A stretch of DNA of 64,000 nt from Acetobacter sp. 46_36 (GCA_001917135.1 MNTT01000016.1:199576-263575); one strand, 5' to 3'. Numbered from the stretch's first letter, positions 35,759-45,655 are shown. Notes: generated by a model from the sequence alone, not told the origin. Numbers and translations: made by a program.

Positions 35759-36073
35759 TTATTCCCTGATTTCAAACGCGCAGAAAATATCTTTTGCCAG
35801 CGACGTTCGGGACAAGACGTTTTTCATCCCTTTGGACGTAACGGCAGCAAAACGGCCGATAAAGACGTTTGCCACTTCCGGCGCATTGACAGCATCTTCC
35901 AGCTCGGCAAGCGTCGTTACCTCACGGCTGCCCGCAAGATTTTTGACGACGGCCTCTTCCCCCTCGGCATGAAGCGGATATATCCGGCAGCCGCCGAATT
36001 CCTTATACGGGCGGGCCAATACAGCCTGCAGCACGACGGTTTCTATCTGCCCTTTGTCATAACGCTTTTCCAT
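35759..36073 (-). CDS. small protein of the AAA+/VWA operon
   Basis: A 104-residue acidic protein with no signal peptide. It begins MEKRYDKGQIETVVLQAV and ends in DIFCAFEIRE, with no recognisable motif. It starts 5 bp after the AAA+ gene stop, with GGAG inside that stop region as ribosome binding site, and is followed after 16 bp by paralogue B. Tight packing argues for a function with its neighbours, perhaps as an adaptor or regulator (inference). Confidence 0.6.
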   Translation of the reverse strand: MEKRYDKGQIETVVLQAVLARPYKEFGGCRIYPLHAEGEEAVVKNLAGSREVTTLAELEDAVNAPEVANVFIGRFAAVTSKGMKNVLSRTSLAKDIFCAFEIRE

Positions 36074-36078
36074 AATGC

Positions 36079-38766
36079 TTATCTCCCATTCAGTTTTTTG
36101 TTCAATGCCGCTTTTACCGGCAGGCCTTTTTCGTATTCGACGTTCGTCAACTGCAAAGCATCAATGTTCTGCTTTTCGTTTTCGCCCATATTTTGCAGAA
36201 AATAGCAAAATTCCACGGCATTTTCATCCCCGCTGCTGCCCATTCCCATTTCTGTGTCAATGCGCAGCATCAGCGACGATACGACATGCGCATTGGTAAC
36301 CCCTTCGTGCATCATCGTCTGTTTGCTCAGGTAATTGCCGATAATTTCATATTCGCCGGTCTTGTTGACCTCGTTCAGGTTGACGTAAAAGACGCCGCTT
36401 TTGCTCAATTTGGCCTTATCGTCGTCGCTGACGTCAAAGTCAGCCAGAATCAACGTATTCTGATTGGCTTTGTTATAGACTATTCCGGCGACTCCGGTCT
36501 TTTGGTTCTCGCGGTCATTGACAAAGACAACGGTGGTGAAAAAGGCGTCGTTTTTGTCAGAGGCAATTTCGCAGCTCATTTTTCCGTTGTTTACGCAGTC
36601 CTCGCCGTATTGCGCCAGCTCTTCCAGATACGCATCAACATCCAGATGCGGCGCCTCTTTGGCATATTTTTTGATATTGTGGCTGCGCATACTCTTGATG
36701 ATAAAGCTGTCGGCAAACTGGTTGGCATTAATCAGGCTCTCGCGGTCAATCCTCGCACCCTCGCCGTGAACCGGAGCCATATACACCTGTTTCAAAGGCT
36801 TTTCGGCCGTGGTTTCCAAATCATAGTTCGGGACGAAAATGCTCTGCCCCTCGTTTTCCCTGGCCAGCATCTGCGTCGCTTCCAGCAGCGTATTGTCGTC
36901 AAACACGTCTTCGGCGGACAGTTTCTGCCCCTGCAATTCGTCCTTGTACTCCTCGCGGATGGACGCTATCAGCACTTCCTTAATCTCGTCAAGAGCAACG
37001 CTCGGCAGGTCTTCGGGGCGGGCATTGTAAGTCTTGGCAACGGAATCTTCGCCGACATAGCCGGCAAATTCAAAATTCAACCCTTTGGCCGTCTGCTGCA
37101 AAGACTTCCACAGCCCCTCAATCTTTTCATAATCCGCTTTGCGGTCTTCCGAATCACGCAACAGGCTGTTGATGCTGTCAGGGATTATCATATCCTTTAA
37201 TTTGACGGCGACTTCGTTTTCAAGCCTTGTGCCGCGCACCAGAAGCTGTTCCTTTTCTCGGCGGGCAATACGCTTGTTCAGCTCCCACGCCACCTCTTCC
37301 TGCGTCTGCGGCTTGACGGCGCGGCCGAGCTTGGAGAAAATCCCGGCGCCGGACGACTTGCCGCGCGGCTGGTCAATCTTGGCGTGCTGATAAAGTTTGA
37401 ACACATAACGCAGGTCAACGACTGCCTGATTTTCCAGATACGAGGTATAGCGTTCGGGCAGCGTTTCGTCCTTGGCGGCTTTGGTGATGATGTTTTCGGC
37501 TTCGGAAAGCAGGGCTCCGTATTGCGTCGCAACTTTAATTGTGCGGTCTATATGCCGGATATTAAACAATTCTTCCTGCGGAATCTTTTTCTTTTCTTCC
37601 GGCGTCAGCCCGACAGTGCGGAAATACATCAGCGTTTCGGCAAGCTGTTCGGGATTGCGGTCAAACGTTTCCGGATCCATCATATAAACGTGGTATGCCG
37701 GCACGCCGGTCAGGTGCTTTAAGGTACGCGCCAGGTAGTCGGCCTTTTCCGCGTCGGCTATCTGGCGGATGTCAATCCCCATACCCTGACGGGAAATCAT
37801 CGGCTTGGTCAGTTCTTTGGCGCTTGAGCCCATATCCTCGGTCGCCTGATTGGCGGTACCGAGGAACATAAAGGTTTCGGGAATCTCCGACCGCTTAATC
37901 GTGAACTCCTTGTCGTCTTCTCCCTTGAGTTTCAGTTCATCGGCGCCGGGTTCAGAGAAAAAGGCCTCAATTTTGAGCCAGGCGTCAACCACAGGGCCGC
38001 GGTTTGACTCATCGCGGATGACCATGCGGCCGTAGTCGGGGGAATCCGGATCGACGAGCGCCCGCAGCAACGGCCCGTTGGAAACGACAAAACCTAAAGA
38101 GCTATGGTCTTTTTCATACGGAATGTTTTCCATTTCCATCACTTTGTCTATCACGCCTTCAACAAAAGCCGAATCGCCTTTGACCGCGTTCCAGTCAATC
38201 GCCGTGATGCGCTTTCCGTCGCGGGTTTCCTGCGTTACGACATCATTTCCGAACATCTTTTTCATGTAAGCGACGGCATTTTGGGACAATGCCTGTTCCG
38301 GGTCCATATTGCCCATTTTGACGCGGGCGTCAATCTTGCGCTGTTTGCGGGTTTCGTCAACGCTGAACGTCGTTACCTTGTACAGTTCGTCGGGATTATC
38401 TATATTGTTGCAGTCGACAACCAGCGCGCCTTTCGGGTGAACCAAAGCGCCGATGGCCTTGGTCAGGTAAGTCTTACCGTTACCGGGAGCTCCCATTGTC
38501 GTATAGCCGTAGCTTTTGCTTTCCTCCGGGGTACGCCCCTTGTCCAGGCGCAACAGCATTTCGGTCATATCTTTCATCATCGTCGGGTCGGTTACAACAT
38601 TGCGGATGAGGCGGCCGTAGACGGCTTCTTTCGGTTCGTCACGCATAGTCGGGATATAAATTGCGTCCTCTTCCGATGCCAGCCAGGTAATCTTTCCGGT
38701 AATTTTGTCGGCGATGGGAACGGGAAATTCCTCGGTACCGAATTTATGCTTATAAATTTTCGCCAT
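36079..38766 (-). CDS. MoxR-like AAA+ ATPase
   Basis: 895 residues. The AAA+ module occupies about 1-340: Walker A GAPGNGKTYL (about 92-101), a Walker B-like MVIRDESNRG, and sensor 1 FLGTANQ followed by SRQGMGID. Motifs resemble MoxR/RavA/CbbQ-type chaperone ATPases, which commonly work with VWA proteins to remodel or insert metals into target complexes. The C-terminal 550 residues are unique to this protein and mixed alpha/beta, making it much longer than the usual 300-500. It lies 105 bp after the VWA gene, with AAAGGAG before the ATG at 38766. It is probably the motor of the locus. Confidence 0.82.
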   Translation of the reverse strand: MAKIYKHKFGTEEFPVPIADKITGKITWLASEEDAIYIPTMRDEPKEAVYGRLIRNVVTDPTMMKDMTEMLLRLDKGRTPEESKSYGYTTMGAPGNGKTYLTKAIGALVHPKGALVVDCNNIDNPDELYKVTTFSVDETRKQRKIDARVKMGNMDPEQALSQNAVAYMKKMFGNDVVTQETRDGKRITAIDWNAVKGDSAFVEGVIDKVMEMENIPYEKDHSSLGFVVSNGPLLRALVDPDSPDYGRMVIRDESNRGPVVDAWLKIEAFFSEPGADELKLKGEDDKEFTIKRSEIPETFMFLGTANQATEDMGSSAKELTKPMISRQGMGIDIRQIADAEKADYLARTLKHLTGVPAYHVYMMDPETFDRNPEQLAETLMYFRTVGLTPEEKKKIPQEELFNIRHIDRTIKVATQYGALLSEAENIITKAAKDETLPERYTSYLENQAVVDLRYVFKLYQHAKIDQPRGKSSGAGIFSKLGRAVKPQTQEEVAWELNKRIARREKEQLLVRGTRLENEVAVKLKDMIIPDSINSLLRDSEDRKADYEKIEGLWKSLQQTAKGLNFEFAGYVGEDSVAKTYNARPEDLPSVALDEIKEVLIASIREEYKDELQGQKLSAEDVFDDNTLLEATQMLARENEGQSIFVPNYDLETTAEKPLKQVYMAPVHGEGARIDRESLINANQFADSFIIKSMRSHNIKKYAKEAPHLDVDAYLEELAQYGEDCVNNGKMSCEIASDKNDAFFTTVVFVNDRENQKTGVAGIVYNKANQNTLILADFDVSDDDKAKLSKSGVFYVNLNEVNKTGEYEIIGNYLSKQTMMHEGVTNAHVVSSLMLRIDTEMGMGSSGDENAVEFCYFLQNMGENEKQNIDALQLTNVEYEKGLPVKAALNKKLNGR

Positions 38767-38871
38767 TACTTTTCTCCTTTAATTATCATGGCTGCCCATT
38801 GTGTTATTTTAACATATTTTTTGCTGCCGGGCAAGAGCAGAAACGCGGCTGCCGCGGCTTAAATCCAAATA

Positions 38872-41800
38872 TCAGCGCCTTTTCAGGGATTTTAAGGTTT
38901 CAATTATTAGTTTTTCCTTAACGCCGTTGGTCATCGGCTCTTTTATCTGACTGTGTTTCATCCTTTTTTTTAACATCTCCATAATTTTTCCGGGTATCTG
39001 GTCGCCGGAAACGATGCCGTCGACATAATCTATCCGGTCGCAGCCCTTAGCCTGCATTTCCCTGACCAGCGGCTTGGTATAATTGCTTTCCCCCTGATCC
39101 ATAAAGAAACTGTCGAACGTCAGCTGTTCGTTTTTCTCCAGCATGGTTTTCAGACAGCCGTTGACATCGGTCGAACCGTAGTCGTTGTTGCCGCCGTCAG
39201 TTACGGAAAAGATATGGGTAAAGCCGCTCTTGACATGAGGGTGCTTTGCCATATCCGAGGAAACATCCTTCAAAAACTCTTTTACCGCCGGAATCAAAAA
39301 GTCGTTGCAGCCGCCCTGCCCCCGGCGAACGCTTTCCAGACGTTTCGCAATCTCTTTGGTTTTGTCGTCGGGGAGGGCTACAGTCAGCGGGTAAGGCTCG
39401 CCCATCATATAAATATAGACGTTGATTTCCTTAAAACTGCGCGCGGCTTCATACAAAATGCAGGAGATGGCCAAAGCGTTGTCAAACGGCCTGCCGGTCA
39501 TGGAACCGGAACCGTCAATGAGGATTCCGAAATTAGACTGCGGAAGCTGTACTTCTTTGATTTTCTCGTCTTCAGAGTATTTATAACGGGTGCGGAAACG
39601 CTCCAAATCCTTTTTGCCGATGTTCGGGTCGCCGCGGCGAAGCTTCTGCTGGAGGGCGACGTGGCGCTGCAAATCTATGGTGCGACCGCCCTGAACCGGA
39701 ATTTGGGTCATTTTTTCCTTGGTCCGTTCGTGGCCGCGGCGGACGCTGTCAAACTTGTTTTGTTTGATGATTTCGCCGATAAGCTTTTTCGCCTGGGCTA
39801 TTTCGTTGGAATACTGCGCGATATATTTCTGATATTCGTCCCAATTGCCTTCGCGGTAAAAGCGTGCAGCCTGCATATTGTCTTCGCTGAGCTTGACCAT
39901 ATCATCAATCGAAATCAGGCTCGGCATATCGTTTTGCGGCAGATAATCCTCCAGGCTGTTTTCACTGCGCCCGTGTTGCTGACTGTTTAACGCACCGCTT
40001 TCCTGCGGCGCACCGCGACTATCAGCATTGTCGCCGCGATTGGGCAAATCATTGGCCTTCATGCCGTTTTCGCCGGCCTGCCTTTTCAATTCGCGGATGC
40101 TCTCTGCCTTTTCCAGCAACTCTTTTATCTGCCCGTCGCTGAGGCGCGGCTGATAAATGTCGGTATTCGGCAGGCGGAACTGACCGGTATCGGGAAAGCC
40201 GGAGTTACCGTGCTGCTGCGATTGGCCGGAGTTGCCGGAGGACTGCGGAGAGCCGGACGAGGATTGCCGAGCACCGGAGGAACCCTGCTGCGTGTTGTCG
40301 GAAGAGTGCTGAGCGTCGGATTGGCTATTGGCAGACCGACTGCCGGAATTACCGTGCTGCTGCGATTGATTGGAGTTGCCGGAGGACTGCGGAGAGCCGG
40401 ACTGGCCGTTATCTGACTGCTGCTGACCGGTGTTGCTTTGCTGCTGTCCTGTTTCATTGCCGGAACCCCTGCCTTGCTGATTTTGGTTTCCCATCGGCGG
40501 AGTCGGCAAAGGCGGCATACCGGGCATTCCGCTACCGGCACCCTGCCCTGACTGAGACTGCCCCTGCCCGCTTTGCGACTGCTGAGGCTGCCCTTGTTCC
40601 TGTCCGCCCTGAGACTGGTTCGGCTGTGCGGAGGAACTGTTCTGTTGTTGCCCCGAGTTCTCCTGTTGCTGGTTTTGAGCACTGCCTTGCTGCCGGTTTG
40701 AGGTGCCTTGCCCTTCACTCTGTTCTCCCTGCTGAGAAGACGAACCATTCTGACCGGACTGCTGCTGATTCTGCATCCGGCTGACCTGATCTTCCAGCTG
40801 TTTCTCCGCCGCTTTATATATATCTTCCATGTGCGGAGCGACAAACAGGTCAAAAAACTCATCCGTCATGGCGACACGGCGGCGGCTCATTGCCGTCATC
40901 CGTTTGTTATAAATCGTTTCATTCAGGATTTTCAACCCTTTGTTCGGCTGAGAGGTTTCAAACTTATCGCAGATTTCGCGGATGCGTTCAAAACATTCGG
41001 CGGCTCCCATTTTGCGGCCGTCGGTATCTATGCCGCTCAAAAGTTCCGGATACAGGTTCAGGCTGTGCCAATCTTCCATTTTGTGGTTTTCTATCAGACC
41101 GTTATTGGCAAAAAAACTGTTGCGGGCAATGGCCTTGACGTGAGCAATGCGTTTTTCGGCGCTGGCGGCCATTTCCTTTTCGGCATCTTCCATTTTCAAC
41201 GGTGCCACATATTTACGGCCGACATTGATATCCGCTTCAAGCTCGTTTAAATGCGCCCGGTCAAAATCGCCGCCGAAATTGACCGCATAACGGTTGGCAT
41301 ACATATTTTCCAGTTCGTCGAAAAAGTAAAAACGGTAAGTATACTCGGCTTTCAGGCGCGCCGCCTTTTTTGCCGAGGCCTTCCATGCCGGCATATCGTT
41401 GCGCGCCGCGGCTTCTTCCATTTCCTTAACCAAAGTTTCCTGCTGTTTTTGAATTTCCTCCATCCGCGGAGAATTGGTAAACTGCGTCCCTTTGGAATGG
41501 GCTATTTCGTGATTCATAGCCGTTGCGGCCGCATCAACGCCGGCAACAAGCGTCCATAACATGTCGTCAATGATAAGATTTTGTTCGGGAACAAAACAAT
41601 AGCTGATATTCGGGTAGCCGTTTTCGCTCCATACCAGCCTGGTATCCTGATTTTCCACCGCGCTTTCGACAATATGTGCATGGCGCTGCAGTTCCTGCTG
41701 CATATATGACGACGAAGCGATGCGGCGCCAGATTGTACTGTGCGAAATACGGTCTGCCTGATTGCGCCGGTCCCACTTTTCCTGCATTTCAGGACGGACG

Positions 41801-42177
41801 GCATATAACGCCAAAGCCGTTCCCCAGAAAAACTGCGATTCTTCGTCTTTCAGGTTCAACGGCGTTTTAAGGTCGCCGGTTTGCAGAAAATGCTCAAAAT
41901 TCTCGCGATGGGACGCGAATACGGCTTTCTTATCCTCACTGTCCTGAAACATCGGCTCCAGCCGGTTCTGCAAATCACGGACATATTCTTCGCTTATATC
42001 TTCTTTACTTTTGGCGCCGAGGAATTTTTCGGAAAATTCTATCCGCAGGCGGTTCAGCGGATTTTTAACAATGTCTTTGATATGGCGGACACCGGCTTCG
42101 CGCCGGTAGTGCCCGGTATCCATAACGGCATCGGCGGCTTCTTTGTCCTGCTTTTGCAAAATCTCCTTTATCCCCAT
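38872..42177 (-). CDS. VWA-domain protein with an N-terminal HExxH motif
   Basis: 1101 residues in three parts. The N-terminal domain (about 1-460) contains MNHEIAHSKG near 220, a zinc-metallopeptidase-type HExxH, with a Glu-rich DELENMYAN about 70 residues later that could give the third ligand. Next is a long Gln/Ser/Gly-rich linker (about 465-690) with internal duplications. The C-terminal third is a VWA domain with the MIDAS motif DGSGSM near 886 and later VTDGG. VWA proteins paired with MoxR ATPases act as chaperone or metal-insertion partners, CobT- and ViaA-like. The combination with HExxH is unusual. It is the first gene of the five-gene operon, with a divergent promoter region upstream. 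Confidence 0.8.
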   Translation of the reverse strand: MGIKEILQKQDKEAADAVMDTGHYRREAGVRHIKDIVKNPLNRLRIEFSEKFLGAKSKEDISEEYVRDLQNRLEPMFQDSEDKKAVFASHRENFEHFLQTGDLKTPLNLKDEESQFFWGTALALYAVRPEMQEKWDRRNQADRISHSTIWRRIASSSYMQQELQRHAHIVESAVENQDTRLVWSENGYPNISYCFVPEQNLIIDDMLWTLVAGVDAAATAMNHEIAHSKGTQFTNSPRMEEIQKQQETLVKEMEEAAARNDMPAWKASAKKAARLKAEYTYRFYFFDELENMYANRYAVNFGGDFDRAHLNELEADINVGRKYVAPLKMEDAEKEMAASAEKRIAHVKAIARNSFFANNGLIENHKMEDWHSLNLYPELLSGIDTDGRKMGAAECFERIREICDKFETSQPNKGLKILNETIYNKRMTAMSRRRVAMTDEFFDLFVAPHMEDIYKAAEKQLEDQVSRMQNQQQSGQNGSSSQQGEQSEGQGTSNRQQGSAQNQQQENSGQQQNSSSAQPNQSQGGQEQGQPQQSQSGQGQSQSGQGAGSGMPGMPPLPTPPMGNQNQQGRGSGNETGQQQSNTGQQQSDNGQSGSPQSSGNSNQSQQHGNSGSRSANSQSDAQHSSDNTQQGSSGARQSSSGSPQSSGNSGQSQQHGNSGFPDTGQFRLPNTDIYQPRLSDGQIKELLEKAESIRELKRQAGENGMKANDLPNRGDNADSRGAPQESGALNSQQHGRSENSLEDYLPQNDMPSLISIDDMVKLSEDNMQAARFYREGNWDEYQKYIAQYSNEIAQAKKLIGEIIKQNKFDSVRRGHERTKEKMTQIPVQGGRTIDLQRHVALQQKLRRGDPNIGKKDLERFRTRYKYSEDEKIKEVQLPQSNFGILIDGSGSMTGRPFDNALAISCILYEAARSFKEINVYIYMMGEPYPLTVALPDDKTKEIAKRLESVRRGQGGCNDFLIPAVKEFLKDVSSDMAKHPHVKSGFTHIFSVTDGGNNDYGSTDVNGCLKTMLEKNEQLTFDSFFMDQGESNYTKPLVREMQAKGCDRIDYVDGIVSGDQIPGKIMEMLKKRMKHSQIKEPMTNGVKEKLIIETLKSLKRR
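40201..40401. repeat. 57-bp direct repeat inside the Gln-rich linker
   Basis: Two nearly identical 57-bp segments, 40201-40257 and 40345-40401, differ at only a few bases and are 144 bp apart (in frame). They encode PQSSGNS-QSQQHGNSG twice in the VWA protein's linker. Confidence 0.85.
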
Positions 42178-42479
42178 AGCAGACCTCTTTCAGGCTTTTT
42201 TTTTACATAATTTAATATACTTTAGCATACTTTTCGGGGCTTAGCAAGATTTTTTTAGCGCGCCCGCGGCGAGAAAAAATCAGCATGCACATGGCAGGCA
42301 AACAGCATAAATCCCTGTAAAACAAAAATCAAAGCGGCGTGTGTGTGTTTTATCTTCAGGCTTGACTTGAGGTTTAAAAGGCTGTTATCTGATTTTAAAT
42401 GATTTCCGGCTTTGGAGCAACTCTCAACTTTCTGGTTGAGACGCGTTACTGCGAAAGGCCGTTTTTCGGAGAGAGACAA
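42178..42479. other. divergent intergenic region before the VWA operon and the GT-C gene
   Basis: No gene is seen. The left part is AT-rich (AATTTAATATACTTTAG), where a minus-strand -10 such as TATATT could serve the VWA operon, but no good -35 was identified. The right part has a possible plus-strand promoter, TTGACT (42362-42367), 18 bp, TATCTG (42386-42391), about 89 bp before the GT-C start. Confidence 0.35.
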
Positions 42480-44258
42480 ATGCTGAAATTTCCGGTTTTG
42501 AGTTTTTTTGGGGCGGCGGCGCTGTTTTTCACGGCCACGCTGACAGCCGGCATATACGGATTTAGCGCGTCTAAGCTGAACTTATGGCTGGCGCTCGGGC
42601 TGACCCTGGCGTTAAACCCGCTCGGGCTTAATGGAAAAAAGACGGCGGCCTGGGGACTGTGCGCCGGTATTGCCGCGGCAGGCGCGTTTGCTCTTCCGGC
42701 GCAAATATGGAGCGTCTGGATATTTGCGGCTTTTCTCGCAGCGGGCGGACTGCTGAAACGACTTTACGGCAACGACGGGATGCCTAACAATGAGGCAAAA
42801 AACGGCAACTCAGGCAATGAGAAGGCAACCGAATACGGACGGCTGATTATTTTGACGGCAGCGTATTTCAACCTCTCATTCATCACCAATACCGGACATA
42901 CCGACGTACAATACGACTTTGCATCGTGTTTTAACTATATCGAATATATTTTGGAAAACAACTTTCTGTTCTGGCAGGAAAATCCGCTATTGACCCGCCC
43001 GAGCTATTCGACCTACCACCCGATTTTGCATTTTCTGCTGGCAGCGGGAGAAATGCGGCTGGCGACGGTTCTGGAAACCGAAATGTTGAACGCGGAATTG
43101 CCTGCAATGGGCGCCGGTGCCAATATGCAGCTGGCGGCGGAAGCGACACAGGTCTGTTTTTGCTTCTATATGCTGTGGTATTATTTTCTGGCCGGAAAAA
43201 TTTTGCGTTTCTTCCGGCTTTCCCGGGCGGCATACCTCGGCGGGCTGGCTTTTATCTGTTTCTTCCCGGCGTACAACGCCATCGCGGGATTTTTCAACAA
43301 CGACTGCCTGTTGCTGCCGTTACAGGCGGGAACCGTCTATTACTCCCTGCTCTATTACCGTGACGGCGGGCGGAAAAATCTGGCACGTATCCTGCTGTTT
43401 GCCACCGCGGCAGCGTTGACCAAACTCTCGGGCATTATCGTCCTGCCGCTGACCGGTGCGGCTATCGCCCTCCGGCTGTGGCAGCAGCGAAAAAAACCGG
43501 AAAACGGGCGGCGGCTGACACAGACAAAAAACAAGCCGCAGAAAAACGATACGGAGGACAAACGGCTGTTAACAATACACAAGCAGCTGAAAAGCGGCGC
43601 GGAGAACAAACGGCAGCTGGCGGAAGCCGCGGTTTTCGGCATACTGCTCGTTGCCGGGCTGAGCATCTGGCCGTTGTATCAGCACTATTTCCTCAACGTC
43701 GGGTTTGACTTTGTGCCGCCGCAGGAACATCTGTCGCTTAAAAGCTACGGCTTGTGGCAGCGGTTTAACCCGCTCGGCGCCCTGTTTTATCCGCAAATGT
43801 TTTATAATGATTTCGGCATTAACCTGTGGGAGACGATGACAAAAACGGCACTGTTCGGGCAATGGGACTTCTCTATGCGCGGGGCGGACATTATGGGGCT
43901 GATTACGGCGCTGGTTCTGATTTATAAAGCCTTGCTGGTTTTGGCGGTTGTTGCGGCCGCTTATCTTGGCGTCAAGAAACGGCAGACACAGGCATTCTGG
44001 CTGACAATGATTTTACTGGCGGGGGTTATCGCCGGGCAGATTATGTTCGGCCTTAAGCACCCGTATATGTGTAATCAGGATTTTCGCTATGTCGCAATTA
44101 TCACGCTGCCGGTTGCGCTGCTGCTGGCACAATTTTTTGACAAACTCTCGGATGCCGGACGGCGGACGGGGAAAACTTTTGCCTGCGGTGCAGGGCTGGC
44201 GCTGATTGCGGCGTTTGCGTTTCTTTCGGCGTTCGTCTGGTGGCGGATTTCATTCTGA
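42480..44258 (+). CDS. GT-C-type membrane glycosyltransferase (PMT/ArnT-like)
   Basis: 592 residues from the ATG at 42480. This start is preferred to one at 42399 because CGGAGAGAG precedes it and the first helix then starts at once. There are about 10-12 hydrophobic segments. An early luminal loop carries TGHTDVQYDFA near residue 140, like the catalytic Asp of GT39/GT83-type lipid-linked sugar transferases. A long charged insertion (about 345-385) with Lys/Gln repeats separates two membrane blocks. It probably transfers a sugar from a polyprenyl carrier to a glycan or lipid in the periplasm. Donor and acceptor are unknown. Confidence 0.72.
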   Translation: MLKFPVLSFFGAAALFFTATLTAGIYGFSASKLNLWLALGLTLALNPLGLNGKKTAAWGLCAGIAAAGAFALPAQIWSVWIFAAFLAAGGLLKRLYGNDGMPNNEAKNGNSGNEKATEYGRLIILTAAYFNLSFITNTGHTDVQYDFASCFNYIEYILENNFLFWQENPLLTRPSYSTYHPILHFLLAAGEMRLATVLETEMLNAELPAMGAGANMQLAAEATQVCFCFYMLWYYFLAGKILRFFRLSRAAYLGGLAFICFFPAYNAIAGFFNNDCLLLPLQAGTVYYSLLYYRDGGRKNLARILLFATAAALTKLSGIIVLPLTGAAIALRLWQQRKKPENGRRLTQTKNKPQKNDTEDKRLLTIHKQLKSGAENKRQLAEAAVFGILLVAGLSIWPLYQHYFLNVGFDFVPPQEHLSLKSYGLWQRFNPLGALFYPQMFYNDFGINLWETMTKTALFGQWDFSMRGADIMGLITALVLIYKALLVLAVVAAAYLGVKKRQTQAFWLTMILLAGVIAGQIMFGLKHPYMCNQDFRYVAIITLPVALLLAQFFDKLSDAGRRTGKTFACGAGLALIAAFAFLSAFVWWRISF

Positions 44259-44329
44259 GGCGGCGGGAAACGGGGCGATGAACAGCCGGGCGGAAACCGG
44301 CGGAGGGAGAAAAGCCGGCAGAAATATGT

Positions 44330-44358
44330 TTGACAAAACCTTTAAAATATGGTATCCT
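44330..44358 (+). promoter_or_regulatory. sigma-70 promoter of the 44394 gene
   Basis: TTGACA (44330-44335) and TATCCT (44353-44358) with a 17-bp spacer, 36 bp before the ATG at 44394. Confidence 0.75.
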
Positions 44359-44393
44359 TAAGGCCTAATTAAGTATAATTTAAATTAAGGATT

Positions 44394-45575
44394 ATGAAAA
44401 ATTATTTTGAATTCGTGGACACGAACCGCGAGCAGTTTTTTGATTTGTTAAAAAGCAATGAATTTAAATGCAACGCCGCAGGCCGCAGATTTATGGCTGA
44501 ACGCGTCAAGGTATCAAAATCCCGTCCGGTTACCGTTGATATGGACACTTTACGCTATGCGGAAGAAATCGGCGGATTGAAACCCGGGTCGGAATTTAAA
44601 TACCCGAATGCGCAGGGCGGAACTTCCAAAGCGGTCGTATGCTCATTGTATGACCTGCCGAAGAATATGATACATCCGTTCCTGTATTGTTTCAGCGGAA
44701 TGATGACGGCGCCGCTGTTTGCGTTTGAAATCTTACGCTTTTATGCAAAGCAGACAGGACGCGTGCTGCCGTTCCTTTCTTCCGGAAAAGAAGGTAACAA
44801 GGGTTTGTTCCAGAAGCTTTTTTACCGTGAAGAAGGGCTTATCCGCAAAACGGAGTATGATACGTATTACAAACTGATGAGCCTTTTGACCGGCACGCAG
44901 TATGCATACAGGAATTATACCCCGTGCGAAGACGACGATTCCGAAGGCAACCTGATTGAGATATACAATTTTGCGGTATCTCAGGGGCTGAAAGAAGTAA
45001 CGTTTGTCATCTGTTCGGGCAATCCGTTCTATGACAAACGATTGCTGGCGGAGTGGATGTGGCAGCTGAAGCAGGAAAAATTTGCCGCAGTCAAAGTCAA
45101 CCTCGTGTTGGCGCATTGCCCGATTTTCCTGCCGAAAACCTTAGCGGCAGTGCCGGAAGCGAAAATATCCGAAATTTACCTCGGCTATATCGCTGCCAGC
45201 CTCGGCCCTCTTAAGAAGGATACGGTACGCTTCAACGGCGTTACCAAATCCGCAAAGCCGGAGCGTTATGCCATGCCCGGCGTTTTCGGAGCGGACTGGG
45301 AAAAGTTCCGGGATATTATCGTCAACTACTCCAACATGGGGTGGCCGAACTATCAGGAAATCCTGTACGGCATTGACCATGAAGAAGCTGTTGCCAACAT
45401 TATCCTGTCGGATTTGTTCGCACGCGCATCATATACGCCGGAAGAGTATGACAGAGGAATTACCTCCCTGCTCGGTGCGTATGCCGATTTTATCGGCGGT
45501 GCGTATACTCCGTGTTCACACGGAAAATTCAGAAACTTTTTGCAAAATACGCCTGATGCGCGCTATTTTGAGTAA
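44394..45575 (+). CDS. possible YdcF/DUF218-like protein
   Basis: 393 residues, soluble, no signal peptide. The middle part (about 95-240) has the feel of a Rossmann-like YdcF/ElyC/SanA (DUF218) fold: a hydrophobic strand, VLPFLSSGKEGNKG, a Tyr/Glu-rich region with TEYDTYYKLM, NLIEIYNFAVSQGLKEV and a strand VTFVICSGNP. This is a weak, motif-level impression. The rest is unrecognised. The gene has its own consensus promoter and a strong terminator, so it is a single-gene unit and probably well expressed. Confidence 0.55.
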   Translation: MKNYFEFVDTNREQFFDLLKSNEFKCNAAGRRFMAERVKVSKSRPVTVDMDTLRYAEEIGGLKPGSEFKYPNAQGGTSKAVVCSLYDLPKNMIHPFLYCFSGMMTAPLFAFEILRFYAKQTGRVLPFLSSGKEGNKGLFQKLFYREEGLIRKTEYDTYYKLMSLLTGTQYAYRNYTPCEDDDSEGNLIEIYNFAVSQGLKEVTFVICSGNPFYDKRLLAEWMWQLKQEKFAAVKVNLVLAHCPIFLPKTLAAVPEAKISEIYLGYIAASLGPLKKDTVRFNGVTKSAKPERYAMPGVFGADWEKFRDIIVNYSNMGWPNYQEILYGIDHEEAVANIILSDLFARASYTPEEYDRGITSLLGAYADFIGGAYTPCSHGKFRNFLQNTPDARYFE

Positions 45576-45589
45576 GGTTTTGATTTTCG

Positions 45590-45612
45590 GCTCCCTGCGG
45601 GGAGCTTTTTTT
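45590..45612 (+). terminator. rho-independent terminator
   Basis: GCTCCC (45590-45595), a 4-base loop, GGGAGC (45600-45605) and seven T residues. It lies 14 bp after the stop of the preceding gene. Confidence 0.9.
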
Positions 45613-45655
45613 ATGGACGTAAGAGAGTCAGACCGGAAAACGGCGAGGGCCAGCC

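Noticed and set aside
36193..37200. 335-codon plus-strand frame opposite the AAA+ gene
   Set aside because: Composition is that of an antisense shadow; there is no promoter, ribosome binding site or recognisable domain.
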